From: Corythucha ciliata
Lineage: Eukaryota; Arthropoda; Insecta; Hemiptera; Tingidae
Length of the DNA stretch: 64,000 nt
Assembly (NCBI GenBank): GCA_038030265.1
Contig: CM075939.1
Coordinates: forward strand, 41,955,253-42,019,252
Direction of reading: 5' to 3'
Shown: positions 1-11,831 of the stretch, piece by piece
Layout: each line of letters starts with the position of its first letter
Numbering within the stretch: the first letter of the stretch is position 1
Notes under the pieces: model-generated
Told to the model about the DNA's origin: nothing
The model's database searches: none
What the model saw: only the letters and a program-made list of their open reading frames with translations
Position numbers and translations under genes: made by a program

Positions 1-584
1 CTACAAAACATCAACAAAAGGTGGATTTTACAAGACTGATAATTGATAAGAGCGAACATGGCGTCTGTGATTTTACCTGTCTGATTATAGGTTCTCTAAT
101 TGCGGGTGTGATATGGAGTCTCTAGTGCGGTATCCAAGGAAGAATCCCGTCAAACATCGCATCACTGTTATCGTGATAGAAGGTTTTGTTTATTTCACGT
201 GTGAAAAAAGCCGACGCTGTTGAGTTTTTCGAATGTGACAGGTAAGTTTTGCTTTTACAAATTATAAAAAGTAATGACGCATTGAATGATTGGGATGTGT
301 AGCTTCATTCCGTACCACTATTATTGCTGTCACACTGATTTGTATGCTATGACAACCTTCATTTGCTTCTTTAACGTTGAATTTCTTTGCATTCGTTGTA
401 GGAATTTATCGAATGAACTTGGAATATGGTACGTAATTTGCATTCAGCGTAACTTGCATGCCTTTCATATTCTACCATTATTATTCCACACAAAATGTGT
501 CGAATAACGGCTTCTGTCTAATGGCGAATAATTGAAAATTGCTATCTTATAATAACTAAAAATGTGTTCGATTCCTCAATGTTT
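1..584. other. Unassigned 5' part of the Harbinger Myb locus
   Basis: No coding segment is recognisable. A good splice donor context (GACAG followed by GTAAGT) lies near 240-247, and an acceptor (TTTAG) ends at 584, so the stretch may hold an upstream exon or 5' UTR and an intron of the Myb-like gene that starts in the next entry. Start codon and promoter were not identified. Confidence 0.3.
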
Positions 585-1266
585 AGGAGCCAGTTCCAAA
601 ACGAACGATAAAGAAAAAAGTAACTAAGGAGCAGAAGGAGCTCCTAGCTGACTTTTTACTGAACAACCCACAGATGGTTTCGGGCAAAATTACGCCAGAG
701 TTTACAGCCCATCATTGTCGGGAGAAGTGGGCCGAGCTGTCCAATATTTTGGAGAGCTGTTCTGCTGGTCCAAAAGACAAGAGTGTGAACGACTGGAGAA
801 AAGTAATGTATTTCTTGATATTCAGCATATATCACAATGACAAGTAAGAAATTGATCCAACTTTAGACATGGTCCGATATAAAAAGGACAGTGAAGGAGA
901 AGGCCGCGAGGCTAAAAAAATATGATTCGGGGACGGGCTCAGGTCCAAGAGGGGAAGAACTGACTCCGTTCGAAGAGAAAGTAATGTCTCTGATAGGAGA
1001 AATTATGGTTGAGGGGCACACCGTTGCAGAACGGGGCGTCCCCTCCCTCCCACCTGAAGAGGTTTGTGCGCTTTCAGATACTTTATTACGTTTCTTTCTA
1101 TTCACTACTTTTGATTGATCATTGAAGCCACGTCCATCGACGTCCCGTGTCCTCATTCCCATCGAGGAGCTTCTCTTCACGGAAAGTACTGATCAACCGT
1201 CACCGCCGAACATGCCCCTATCTGCTGGAATCTCTGAAATACAACCACTGAGTCCAGTGGAAATTC
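585..1266 (+). CDS. Myb/SANT-like DNA-binding protein of a PIF/Harbinger transposon, 5' part, interrupted by the giant element
   Basis: Three exons can be followed: about 585-802, 867-1061 and 1128-1266, joined by short GT-AG introns. The first encodes a helical Myb/SANT-like region (KEQKELLADFLLNN, CREKWAELSNIL, VNDWRK). The second continues with TWSDIK, VKEKAARLKK and a LTPFEEKVMSLIG segment. This order is typical of the Myb/SANT-like proteins that accompany PIF/Harbinger transposases and help bring the transposase to DNA and into the nucleus. The third exon is Pro/Ser rich and runs without a stop into the 9-bp target duplication at 1258-1266, where the 16.9-kb element is inserted. The remainder lies at 18213-18551. 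The initiator codon was not found, so the N-terminus is open. Family assignment is confident; the exon ends are inferred from splice sites and from frame continuity. Confidence 0.7.
1258..1266. repeat. 9-bp target-site duplication, left copy
   Basis: TGGAAATTC lies directly before the outer end of the left inverted repeat. An identical 9-mer directly follows the right inverted repeat at 18204-18212. A 9-bp duplication is usual for Mutator-like (MULE) transposition. Confidence 0.9.
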
Positions 1267-2598
1267 ACCTCTCAGAAGTTAGCCCCCCCAACTTGTCAAA
1301 TCAAGATCTCCATGACACCAAATTATAGCACCGGATGGGCACCGCAGGGCACCACCAATTTAAATTTGGGCACCACCTCCTAAAACCGAGAAAATTGCAA
1401 TTTTAATTATGGGGGGCTAACTTCTTGACAGCCCCACATTTTCATAATGTGACCACTTCGACGCAGCCAATTCATGGCACCCGATGGGCACCACAGGGCA
1501 CCAGCAATGAGAAACTGGGCACCAGCTCAAAAACCCCGGGAAATCAATTTTCTTTTTAAAATAAGATGGGGGGGGGTAGCCCCCCTTTTTGAGATATTTG
1601 GACTTTTGAGGGCTGAAATTGCTAGTACTCATTGGGCACCGCAGGGCACCATCAAATTCAACTCGAGCGAAAGCTCGGAAAACGCAGGAAAATTAGTTTT
1701 TCCGCACCTCACAGAAGTTAGCCCCCCCAACTTGTCAAATCGAGATCTCAGGACGCCAAATTATACCACCCGATGGGCACCGCAGGGCACCACCAATTTA
1801 AATTTGAGCACCACCTCCTAAAACCGAGAAAATTGAAATTTTAATTACGGGGGGCCAACTTCATGTCAGCCCCATATTTTCATAATTTGACCACTTCGAC
1901 GCAGCCAATTCATGGCACCCGATGGGCACCACAGGGCACCAGCAATAAGAAACTGGGCACCAGCTCGAAAACCCCGGGAAATCAATTTTCTTTTTAAAAT
2001 AAGATGAGGGGGTGGGTGGGGGTAGCTCCCCTTTTTGAGATACTGGTCTTTTGAGGGCTGAAATTTCTAGAACTCATTGGGCACTATCAAATTCTACTCG
2101 AGTGAAAGCTCGGAAAACACAGGAAAATTAGTTTTTCGGCGGGTTTGTCGTGTTGAGGGGGGCAGCCTCTTATTAATTGAATTTTGGGTTTCTGTCGGCA
2201 GAAATCACCAGCACTCCTTGGGTACCAAAGGACACCATGGAATTCAACTTGAGCACCAGCTTGGAAAATTCAGGAAAATTCGTTTTTCTGTGGTATTGTC
2301 TTGGTGAGGGGGGCAGCTCCTCATCAATTGAATTTGTGACTTGTGGTGCAGAAGTCAAAAATCTCCTGTACTTTTCCGGCTTCACAGGGCAACATCACAC
2401 TGACTAGTATTCATGTGTCGGTTCTCTAGTCTATCACCTGGTTTCATTCAATTTTTTCGAATTAAACAATGAAAGCATTATGATCGACTATTGTTAACAG
2501 TTCTATTTAAAATTTATAGAGTGCACCTTCTTGATTCAGATGGATAATTGTTCGTTCACGAATTTTTCCATTTCGTATTTATTTATTCATTTATTGAA
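1267..2598 (+). repeat. Left terminal inverted repeat of the giant element
   Basis: The 1332-bp arm begins ACCTCTCAGAAGTTAGCC and matches the reverse complement of 16872-18203. It is itself made of degenerate direct sub-repeats: segments starting near 1467, 1890 and (internal to the arm) 2600 share the same order of short motifs, including GATGGGCACC and CAGGGCACCA pairs. Open frames inside the arm have no recognisable domain and are mirrored exactly in the other arm, so they are not treated as genes. Confidence 0.9.
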
Positions 2599-3953
2599 CT
2601 ACGCAGCCAATTCATGGCACCCGATGGGCACCACTGGGCACCAGCAATAAGAAACTGGGCACCAGCTCGAAAACCCCGGGAAATCAATTTTCTTTTTAAA
2701 ATAAGATGAGGGGGTCGGTGGGGGTAGCCCCCTATTTTGAGATACTTGGTCTTTTGAGGGCTGAAATTGCTAGTACTCATTGGGCACCGCAGGGCGCCAT
2801 CAAATTCAACTCGAGCGAAAGCTCTGAAAACGCAGGAAAATTATTTTTTCCGCGTTTTTTAGTGGTGAGGGGGGCAGCCTCCCATTAATTGCATTTTGGG
2901 CTTGTGATGGCAGAAATCTCTAGGAGTTTATGGGTACCATCCAATTATATACGAGAACCTGCTCGAAAATACAGGAAAAATCGTTTTCCTCGGGTTTGAC
3001 ATTGTTGAGGGGGTAGCTCCATATTAATTGAAATTTGGACTTGTGATGGCTGAAAGCACTAGTAGGTACTTGCTCTTTGAGAAACACGGGAAAATAATCG
3101 AATTAAAAAATCCGACGTGATTTTGCGTAATCTTTAGAAAGATTCAATACTTCAGCATTCGTGGATTTACTAAAGAGACGGACAGCTGGCGGCTCACGGC
3201 GAGGCAGCCTCGCGAGGCGTGTTTCAACTCTCAAGACACGTTTACATAAGGTGAAACTGCTTCGCGAGGCAAGCCTCGCGAGGATGTTTCGCTCCGTGTA
3301 AACCTACCTTAAAAATGACTTGCTGGAAGAATATCGCACTTGCTGATTACTTAAAATTCGCTCTCATAATTACTGTGTGTATGCTGACTGCAAAGAGATT
3401 CCCGTTTTCAAATTGGTTACATAGCCCGAGAATAAGCAGAGGAACACATCAGGGGCATTTAGCTTTAAAAAATTCGATGCTGCTCTACTGTGCAAGATAT
3501 TAACTATTTGGCCGTTTTTTAAATTGTCTTCATTGGAATAGGCAGCGCGTCCGTATTCTGTTTTCAAGGACGAATGGTTCGGCCTTCTTTAACTGCTTAA
3601 GCTTCGTTTTTTGAATCAGAAGCTTACGCCAACTGTTTTTACTCCCTCTGCCGTTGGAAGGGCTTCTATTTGGCAGTGAACAGACGTCCTCATTCTCAGT
3701 GCGTACAGTGAATATCGAATCGTACGATTTTTTTAATAGTGATGTAACAGTCTCTTCAAACAAGGTAATATGTTTCATTTAATTGTATTTTCATTGATGC
3801 TGAAGGTAGCAGCTGTCAGTTCAATTAGATGATATTCGATGAAACTTGCTGAAAAAAAAAAAACAGCAAGTTTCGGTCGCATCTGATTTCTGTATTTGTC
3901 GGGTTTGCCAATTCCAAAGTTGTTCCTAATAATATTACGATCTTTACTATTAA
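2599..3953. repeat. Subterminal spacer with a partial extra copy of the arm repeat
   Basis: Positions 2600 to about 2890 repeat, in direct orientation, the arm segments at 1467-1700 and 1890-2130. Positions 3190-3300 hold several short copies of the palindrome-prone motif GCCTCGCGAGG. The rest, to 3953, has no recognisable gene. Confidence 0.6.
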
Positions 3954-4259
3954 GGTGCGTTTACACTGAAGTGTCACGCTACATTTGTTGCTTGAAATTT
4001 AGTGTCAGACACTTATTTCCTTGGTGTAAACCCAAACTATAGTTGAACCACACTCTAATGGATCAAGAAATCAACAAAACCAATTTGTTTTACATATGAT
4101 TAGGTTCATTTTCATCTAGACATTTTGTTGAAAAATTCCATTAGAGTTTGGTCATTTTTTATCAGAATTTGTACAGTCAAAAAACATATGACTGACACTT
4201 ATGTAGCTACATAAGTGTCGCGAAACAAATGTCGGACACTTCAGTGTAAACGCACCTTT
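3954..4259. mobile_element. MITE with a GGTGCGTTTACACTGAAGTG terminal inverted repeat
   Basis: GGTGCGTTTACACTGAAGTG near 3956 is matched by its reverse complement near 4238-4257. The interior (about 4037-4160) contains a second short inverted-repeat element related to the one at 11832-11960, so this is a MITE inside a MITE. There is no coding capacity. The target duplication is not clear. Confidence 0.75.
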
Positions 4260-5147
4260 AGATTACTTTTTAAAAATTTGATTCGATAATTACAAAAAAT
4301 TTGACACTCGCAAGTTCCCCATTCATAGTTCCTTTCTTGAGATCTAATAGCAGCTGTGATGCTGTGAATTAAGTTTCTTGCTGTAAGCAAGAATGCCCTT
4401 TATATTTCATTGCTTCTCTCACATTTATTTAGTCAATCGACAGAAAGTCAGACTTAGTACGGTGCAATTAGTCAAAAAAAAACGGCCTAACCTCAACATC
4501 CAAAGTGAAAGTTTCCCTTCAACGCCAAATTGTTCCTCACAACCCACATATTGATTGGTAAAAAGTTCCACCATTTGGAGCAACGTGTTTGGGTGGGAGG
4601 GGGTAATAAGTAAGTAAATTCTTATTTTGTTCCAGAATTTCTCTTAAATATTTCGAAATCTATGAGGTTTAGCATGAAAATGAACATTTACAAAAATAAT
4701 CTTCATCAAATTGCCCACAAAAATGATCTTCGAGATGATCTCACTCAAGTTCAAGAGACAAGAACAGTTCAAGAGTTACGGCGGGTGTAGTAGTAAACAT
4801 TTTTCGTATTTTTAAAATTTATTGTCGAAAAAACGGCATGAGGAAAAATTTTTTTTTTTTTTGCATGATTGAGTTTTGTAAAAGCAAATTACAATTCAAG
4901 TGGACGGTAGAATGTTGGTAATATACCCTTGAAGGGACTAAACCCTCCCCATCTTCTCAAGGGGCGCTACTTATACTAGGATAATAAGCTTCATTGGCCA
5001 AGGCGATATAAACAAGGTGGATCCCTATTACTCTGAAACAAAATTTTGGGTGAAAATACGTCTAATGCCGAGTACAATGCCACCTCCGGAGATGTCCTAT
5101 TTCCAGCCATTCAAGATTTATGATTTTTTAAAATTAAAACAAAATTC

Positions 5148-5538
5148 CGACAGCAGCCTGTCGGGAAAAGTGCATTTCATTCATGCAACAATCGAGTCAA
5201 ACCTCATAAGTTAGAACGAAATCAATCAACTATGAATCACATTTAGGCCATGGTATAGAAAGTCAAAATCATAAAATCGTGTTTCTTTTTACCGCCGGCC
5301 CCTTTTTTTGGCACCAACTGAGGGGGAACAAAATGATGAAAATGAAAAATGAAACAGAGTCGGTTTGGTTGCCTACACGATATGGGAAGGTGGACTCTTG
5401 TTAGAGGAGTTATTTGCAATTAAAATCTTTATCCCGGCCTAAATTTCATTCATAATTGATTGATTTCGTTCTAACTTATGAGGTTTGACTCGATTGTCGC
5501 ATGAATGAAATGCACTTTTCCCGACAGGCTGCTGTCGG
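5148..5538. repeat. Local inverted repeat (hairpin) with about 90-bp arms
   Basis: Positions 5148-5237 and 5449-5538 are reverse complements (CGACAGCAGCCTGTCGG at one end and its complement at the other), separated by about 210 bp. The motif GAAATGCACT(T/C)TT beside a short palindrome recurs near 8340-8370. Confidence 0.7.
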
Positions 5539-5920
5539 AACAAAACTTTTTTCAGGTTACGTTAATTTTCAGATCAGTTAAATTAGGTTAAATGGCATGT
5601 CACAATTTCACCATTGCGCAATGCGGAGTGCCTGGGTTCGAATCCGAAACAATTTTTTTTAAATTTTTTTTTGTTCCTCCCTTTTTGGCCCACCTCAGGA
5701 TTTTAGTGCATTTCATTCTGAAAAATGCACTATTGGTCTCGTCGTGATGGTGGCAAACATGGGTCATGTCATGTTTTTTTCACGTTTCAGAACCTCTAGA
5801 ACACGAATTCAGTGGTCTCCGGAATTCATATATATATATCTATATATATATTTCTTTATATATATTATATATTTATATATTTATATATTTATATATTTAT
5901 AATATTATGGCCGTTTTCTT

Positions 5921-8290
5921 GTTAGCACGATAACTCTCGAAGAAATTAGTTTAGCGGAACGCGCTTTGGCACAAAAATCAGTAGTCATAAGACACCGGTC
6001 GGTATTGCATTTGGGCCAAATCGGTCAAGGTGGAGGGGGGGAAAATCGGGCTTGAAATCGTCAAAAAATCACTATAAATCACCAGTTGATTCTAGAAGCA
6101 TCATATTCGGTACGTATACTCCATGTTAGACTAGCCTTTGATTCCCATTTTCATTTTTTGAAAAAGTCAAGGGGGAGGGGGTGGTGCCCCCAGGGTGGAA
6201 GTAAGTGTGTGGTCTTGTTAGCACGATAACTCTCGTAGAAATTAATTTAGCAGAACGCGCTTTATCTAAAAAATCAGTAGTCATAAGATCCCGGTGGGTA
6301 TTGCATTTGGGCCAAATCGGTCAAGGTGGAGGGGGGAAAATAGGGGTTGAAATGGTAAAAAAATCACTAAAAATCACCAGTTGATTCTAGAAGCATCATA
6401 TTCGGTGCTTATACTCCATGTTAGACTAGCCTTTGATTCCCATTTTCATTTTTTGAAAAAGTCAAGGGGGAGGGGGTGGTGCCCCCGGGGTGGAAGTAAG
6501 TGTGTGGTCTTGTTAGCACGATAACTCTCGTAGAAATTAATTTAGCAGAACGCGCTTTATCTAAAAAATCAGTAGTCATAAGATCCCGGTCGGTATTGCA
6601 TTTGGGCCAAATCGGTCAAGGTGGAGGGGGGAAAATAGGGGTTGAAATGGTAAAAAAATCACTAAAAATCACCAGTTGATTCTAGAAGCATCATATTCGG
6701 TACGTATACTCCATGTTAGACTAGCCTTTGATTCCCATTTTAGTTTTTTGAAAAAGTCGACGGGGAGGGGGTGGTGCCCCCGGGGTGGAAGTAAGAGTGT
6801 GGTCTTGTTAGCACGATAAGTCTCGTAGAAATTAATTTAGCGGAACACCCTTTATCTAAAAAAAATCAGTAGTCATAAGACACCGGTCGGTATTGCATTT
6901 GGGCCAAATCGGTGAAGGAGGTGGGGGGGGGGAAAATACGGCTTGAAATAATCAAAAAATCACTACAAGTCACCAGTTGATTCTAGAAGCATCATATTCA
7001 GTACGTATACTCCATGTTAAAGTAGGCTTTGATTCCAATTTTAATTTTTTGAAAAAGTCGAGGGGGAGGGGGCGATGTCCCCGGGGTGGAAGTAAGTGTG
7101 AGGCCTTGTTAGCACGATAACTCTCGTAGAAATTAATTTAGCGGAACGCGCTTTATCTAAAAAATCAGTAGTCATAAGATCCCGGTCGGTATTGCATTTG
7201 GGCCAAATCGGTCAAGGTGGAGGGGGGAAAATAGGGGTTGAAATGGTAAAAAAATCACTAAAAATCACCAGTTGATTCTAGAAGCATCATATTCGGTGCT
7301 TATACTCCATGTTAGACTAGCCTTTGATTCCCATTTTCATTTTTTGAAAAAGTCAAGGGGGAGGGGGTGGTGCCCCCGGGGTGGAAGTAAGTGTGTGGTC
7401 TTGTTAGCACGATAACTCTCGTAGAAATTAATTTAGCAGAACGCGCTTTATCTAAAAAATCAGTAGTCATAAGATCCCGGTCGGTATTGCATTTGGGCCA
7501 AATCGGTCAAGGTGGAGGGGGGAAAATAGGGGTTGAAATGGTAAAAAAATCACTAAAAATCACCAGTTGATTCTAGAAGCATCATATTCGGTACGTATAC
7601 TCCATGTTAGACTAGCCTTTGATTCCCATTTTAGTTTTTTGAAAAAGTCGACGGGGAGGGGGTGGTGCCCCCGGGGTGGAAGTAAGAGTGTGGTCTTGTT
7701 AGCACGATAAGTCTCGTAGAAATTAATTTAGCGGAACACCCTTTATCTAAAAAAATCAGTAGTCATAAGACACCGGTCGGTATTGCATTTGGGCCAAATC
7801 GGTGAAGGAGGTGGGGGGGGGGAAATACGGCTTGAAATAATCAAAAAATCACTACAAGTCACCAGTTGATTCTAGAAGCATCATATTCAGTACGTATACT
7901 CCATGTTAAAGTAGGCTTTGATTCCAATTTTAATTTTTTGAAAAAGTCGAGGGGGAGGGGGCGATGTCCCCGGGGTGGAAGTAAGTGTGAGGCCTTGTTA
8001 GCACGATAACTCTCGTAGAAATTAATTTAGCGGAACGCGCTTTGGCACAAAAATCAGTAGTCATAAGGCCCCGGTCGGTATTGCATTTGGGCCAAATCGG
8101 TCAAGGTGGAGGGGGGAAAATAGTGGTTGAAATGGTAAAAAAATCACAACAAATCACCAGTTGATTCCAGAGCATTATATTCGGTATGATGATTCCATTT
8201 TGAAATAGCCTTTGATTCCCATTAAGTTCAGCTTAAACAAACCCGGCAGCAAACAGTACGAGGGAGGGTCAAACAAACGAAAAAAATCAT
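5921..8290 (+). repeat. Tandem array of about 295-bp units with three-unit higher-order repeat
   Basis: The phrase TTGTTAGCACGATAA starts units near 5921, 6217, 6512, 6807, 7108, 7403, 7698 and 7997 (spacing 295-301). Diagnostic variants show that units 6217, 6512 and 6807 are repeated in the same order as 7108, 7403 and 7698. The second of each trio has TTTTAGTTTTTTG and the third has GATAAGTCTCG. A block of about 890 bp was therefore duplicated as a whole. No coding sequence is seen. An inverted partial copy of the unit start occurs at 8771-8795. Confidence 0.85.
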
Positions 8291-8974
8291 GGTCTCAACA
8301 TTACTACTTCTGGGACGGCTTAGGGTATCCGTATACAAAATGAAATGCACTCTTTCCGACCGCCAGCTGCCGGAGCGAAATTTTTTTACTCAATATTTAT
8401 TAGGCTGTAGGCAAATCAAATAAAAGAGACGGCTCAAAATTCAGTGTCAATGAAATTTTTGGTAATTGGGTGGTCCAGTAAGGCATAGCGTTAATTTAAT
8501 AGCTCCCCTCCGCCGAGAACTCCCCTGCCATATCAACGGATTCGGTTCACAAGGGTCTCATACGAAAGCGCGTTCATTTTTCATTACTCGTGTCAATTTT
8601 GGGGGCAATTGCAGCAACAGCCGTGCGGTAGCGAATTTTCAACTAATTCAAACCCCTCTTTCACACCGTTCCCGTGGACCGATTCATCTGGATCACGAAC
8701 TCGTCCGAGATATTCACGCTATTGATTTTTAGACCAAATTTGGTTGCCCTAAGTCAAAAATTGCGACCGTGATCGTGCTAACAAGCGAGGGGCCATAAAT
8801 ATATATAAATAAATATATATAGCAAATCGCACCGACCTCGGATTCGTGTTCTAGGGGTTCTGAAACGTGAAAAAAAAGTATCACAACCCATATGTGCGAC
8901 CATCAGGGCGAGACCAATAGTGCATTTTTTGAATGAAATTCACTAATAACGGTAATTTCTTTTAAAAATTCCAG

Positions 8975-9620
8975 ATTTCTCGGCTTATATCGCACTTGAT
9001 CCAATCTTTGATGACAGTTTTATAATCTACGGAAAAGTGCAGTTAAGATAGAGACCATTTCATTGCTTGAAATGATCATTAACTCCTAAAAATCTTGCCT
9101 TTTGTAGTAGATTCATGTAAACTTCACACTTAGTACGGTTTCCAAAAGATTGCTGTACCAAAACGAGTTTCTCCACAGACCGGTGATGCACCACAAAAAC
9201 GTCCCCATCTTATCGGCTTTTTTATGGAGTATTCACATATCATGTTACCACTGACGTTTCTCGACGAATATCGTGAGCAATTGTGATTTATTCAGTAGAA
9301 AAACGCGTTCTGTGCATTCTCGCGATGTATCGCGAGAAATGTCAGTGGTACCATGAAATGTGAATACACCATAACAAACTTTAGAAGATAAGGGACGTTT
9401 TCTTGGAGCATCATCAGTCTGTAGAAAAAACCGTTTGGATACAGCAATGATTTGGAAAAACGTACAATTTATGGAGTTTACGTGAATCTATGACAAACGG
9501 CCAAATTTCTAGGAGTTGATGATGAATTCAAGCAATGAAATAGCTTATATCTCACATGAAATTTTCCATAGTTCCTGAAACTGCCATCAATGCTTGGATT
9601 AGGTGCGATATGAGCCTAGA
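8975..9620. repeat. Diverged palindrome centred near 9300
   Basis: Segments at about 8990-9220 and 9385-9620 are imperfect reverse complements (for example ATGAAATAGC or similar beside CAAGCAATGAAAT on both sides). The arms have drifted, with many substitutions and small gaps. A short MITE occupies the centre. Confidence 0.6.
9224..9374. mobile_element. Short MITE at the centre of the palindrome
   Basis: TATGGAGTATTCACAT near 9224 is matched by ATGTGAATACACCATA near 9358-9373, and the adjoining CCACTGACGTTTCTCG pairs with CGAGAAATGTCAGTGG. Length is about 150 bp, with no coding capacity. Confidence 0.7.
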
Positions 9621-10498
9621 AATCGAACATTTTTGAACGAAATTGTCCTGTTTTTGCATTATAAAGAAAAAAAATCAGAAATCGGGAATGGCTCAAGATA
9701 GGATACCTCCGGAGATGGCATTCTACTCGGCTTTAGACGTAGTTTTACCCAAAATTTTGTGTCAGAGTAATAGGGATCCACCTTGTTTATATCGCCTTGG
9801 CCAATGGAAGCTTATTATCCTAGTATAAGTAGCGCCCCTTGAGAAGATGGGGAGGGTTTAGTCCCTTCAAAGGTATACTACCAACATTCTACCGTCCACT
9901 TGAATTGCAATTTGCTTTTACAAAACTCAATCATCCAAAAAAAAAAAAAGTTTCCTCATGCCGTTTTTTCGACAATAAATTTTAAAAATACGAAAAATGT
10001 TTACTACTACACCCGCCGTAACTCTTGAACTGTTCTTGTCTCTTGAACTTGAGTGAGATCATGTCGAAGATCATTTTTGTGGGCAATTTGATGAAGATTA
10101 TTTTTGTAAATGTTCATTTTCATGCTAAACCTCATAGATTTCGAAATATTTAAGAGAAATTCTGGAACAAAATAAGAATTTACTTACTTATTACCCCCTC
10201 CCACCCAAACACGTTGCTCCAAATGGTGGAATTTTTTACCAATCAATATGTGGGTTGTGAGGAACAATTTGGCGTTGAAGGGAAACTTCCACTTTGGATG
10301 TTGAGGTTAGGCCGTTTTTTTTTACTAATTGCACCGTACTAAGTCTGACTTTCTGTCGATTGACTAAATAAATGTGAGAGAAGCAATGAAATATAAAGGG
10401 CATTCTTGCTTACAGCAAGAAACTTAATTCACAGCATCACAGCTGCTATTAGATCTCAAGAAAGGAACTATGAATGGGGAACTTGCGAGTGTCAAATC

Positions 10499-10806
10499 CG
10501 CCGTAACTCTTGAACCGTTCACTTGAGTGAGATCACCTCGATGCTCATTTTTGTGGGCAATTTGATGAAGATTATTTTTGTAAATGCTCATTTTCACGCT
10601 AAAACTCATAGATTTCGAAATATTTGAGATATACTGGAACAAAATAAGAATTTACTTACTTATTACCCCCTCCCACCCAAACCCGTTGCTCCAAATGGTG
10701 GAACGTTTTACCAATCAATATGTGGGTTGTGAGGAACAATTTGGCGTAGAAGGGAAACTTTCACTTTGGATGTTGGGGTCTAAATCTAATTGCACCGTAC
10801 TAACTG
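10499..10806. repeat. Extra direct copy of the right arm segment
   Basis: Positions 10499-10806 repeat 10015-10345 in the same orientation (GCCGTAACTCTTGAAC, CCACCCAAACCCGTTGCTCC), with scattered substitutions and small deletions. It sits directly outside the right end of the palindromic element. Confidence 0.75.
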
Positions 10807-11328
10807 TAATTGTTTCAACGTCGCATTTTGTTGTGACTTGTTGCAACGGTCATTTAGAAGTCCCTTTGCGTACATAGGGTAATAACACGCAGAGCAAGTA
10901 GAGCCAGAATTTTAATTTTGACTTTCCTGGAAATATAAATTAAATTCTTTAAAATACGACGCCATCTTAAAAGTATCAGTTATGCAATAAAATGATTATG
11001 TACAAGCCAACACGAACGTAACGCACGTAAATAAAAAAAATCATTCGAGCGAATCGTTTACGTTACCGCTGAAATTTCTAATTCATTAATTATGAATTCA
11101 AAATTCTGTTGTTAATTTTCTTAAAATTTGTTACCAGTGTCGTTAAGGCACTATAAAACACAAGTACGGAAACACGCAAATCGGCGCCATATTTTGTCCC
11201 TCATACAATTATAATTATCACCTGGTCTCATTGATAAGTGGGGTATTTTTATTTATTCCGACTGCATTCCACGTTCGTTTTTTGTTACGATGACAATTTT
11301 TTCATTCATGGTATTGTGTTTACCCTAA
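10807..11328. other. Spacer without recognisable gene
   Basis: AT-rich sequence between the palindromic element and a Harbinger-type MITE. No domain-bearing frame, RNA gene or clear repeat was seen. Confidence 0.4.
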
Positions 11329-11709
11329 GGCCGGCCATACACGTAGTGGTGTATCGCAGCGGTACACCCCAGCGTCAATTCGCAGCGGTTTACCCCTGGC
11401 CGGGTGAGCACATACACGCAGCGGTGTCTCGCAGCGACGACGGTCAGTTGATGTCATGGCATCTCCACTGAATGGCAAGCTACGACTGACTTGAACGCTG
11501 CAGTGAACCGCACTACCGCCATACACGTAGCGATCTAGCCACCCCTTGCGGTAGAAAATATGAATTTTCAATTCTTCCTGGCTCATCGCCGGCGATGTGT
11601 TCGTCGCCGGCGTTACACCGAACGTGCTGGCACACACGCCGCGGTCCACCTCATGAAACCCCTCGGAGTGGCGAACCGCTGCGATACACCACTACGTGTA
11701 TGGCCGGCC
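11329..11709. mobile_element. PIF/Harbinger-type MITE, TAA target duplication
   Basis: Near-perfect terminal inverted repeats start GGCCGGCCATACACGTAGTG and end with its complement. TAA precedes (11326-11328) and follows (11710-11712) the element, the 3-bp duplication typical of PIF/Harbinger. Inner parts repeat the phrase GCAGCGGT in both orientations. It is a non-autonomous element of 381 bp. Confidence 0.85.
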
Positions 11710-11831
11710 TAACGACTGAGGGAAAAAATATGGCGCTGAAATCCGTGTTGCCGTACCTGTGTCTTAAAGGTTCTCTAGTGCCGTCTGTTATTTTCAGCAT
11801 TGATGTTTTGGAAAATATTTTCAACTTACAT

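Larger units (their letters stand above)
4299..10497. mobile_element. Large palindromic (foldback) element nested in the giant transposon
   Basis: Arms of about 820 bp (4299-5117 and 9672-10497) are inverted copies of each other, beginning ATTTGACACTCGCAAG. Inside lies a second inverted pair (about 5700-5925 and 8770-8960, with AT-rich microsatellite), a local hairpin at 5148-5538, a 295-bp tandem array (about 5921-8290) and a diverged palindrome (about 8975-9620). No transposase or other protein is recognisable; the longest frames have no known motif. It is probably non-autonomous. No clean target duplication was found, because part of the right arm is duplicated again just outside (10499-10806). 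Confidence 0.7.

Noticed and set aside
2077..2407. Open frames inside the inverted arms (also 17063-17393)
   Set aside because: They lack known motifs and are conserved between arms only because the DNA repeats are nearly identical; overlapping frames are equally open.
5600..5650. tRNA-like GGGTTCGAATCC in the palindromic element
   Set aside because: Only a T-arm-like piece is present; no complete D or anticodon arm could be folded around it.
5921..8290. Tandem array considered as a CRISPR-like structure
   Set aside because: Units are about 295 bp and continuous, with no short repeat and unique-spacer alternation; the context is eukaryotic.
8466..8732. 88-residue frame in the palindromic element
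   Set aside because: No recognisable domain, no splice or promoter context, and it lies in sequence dominated by inverted repeats.
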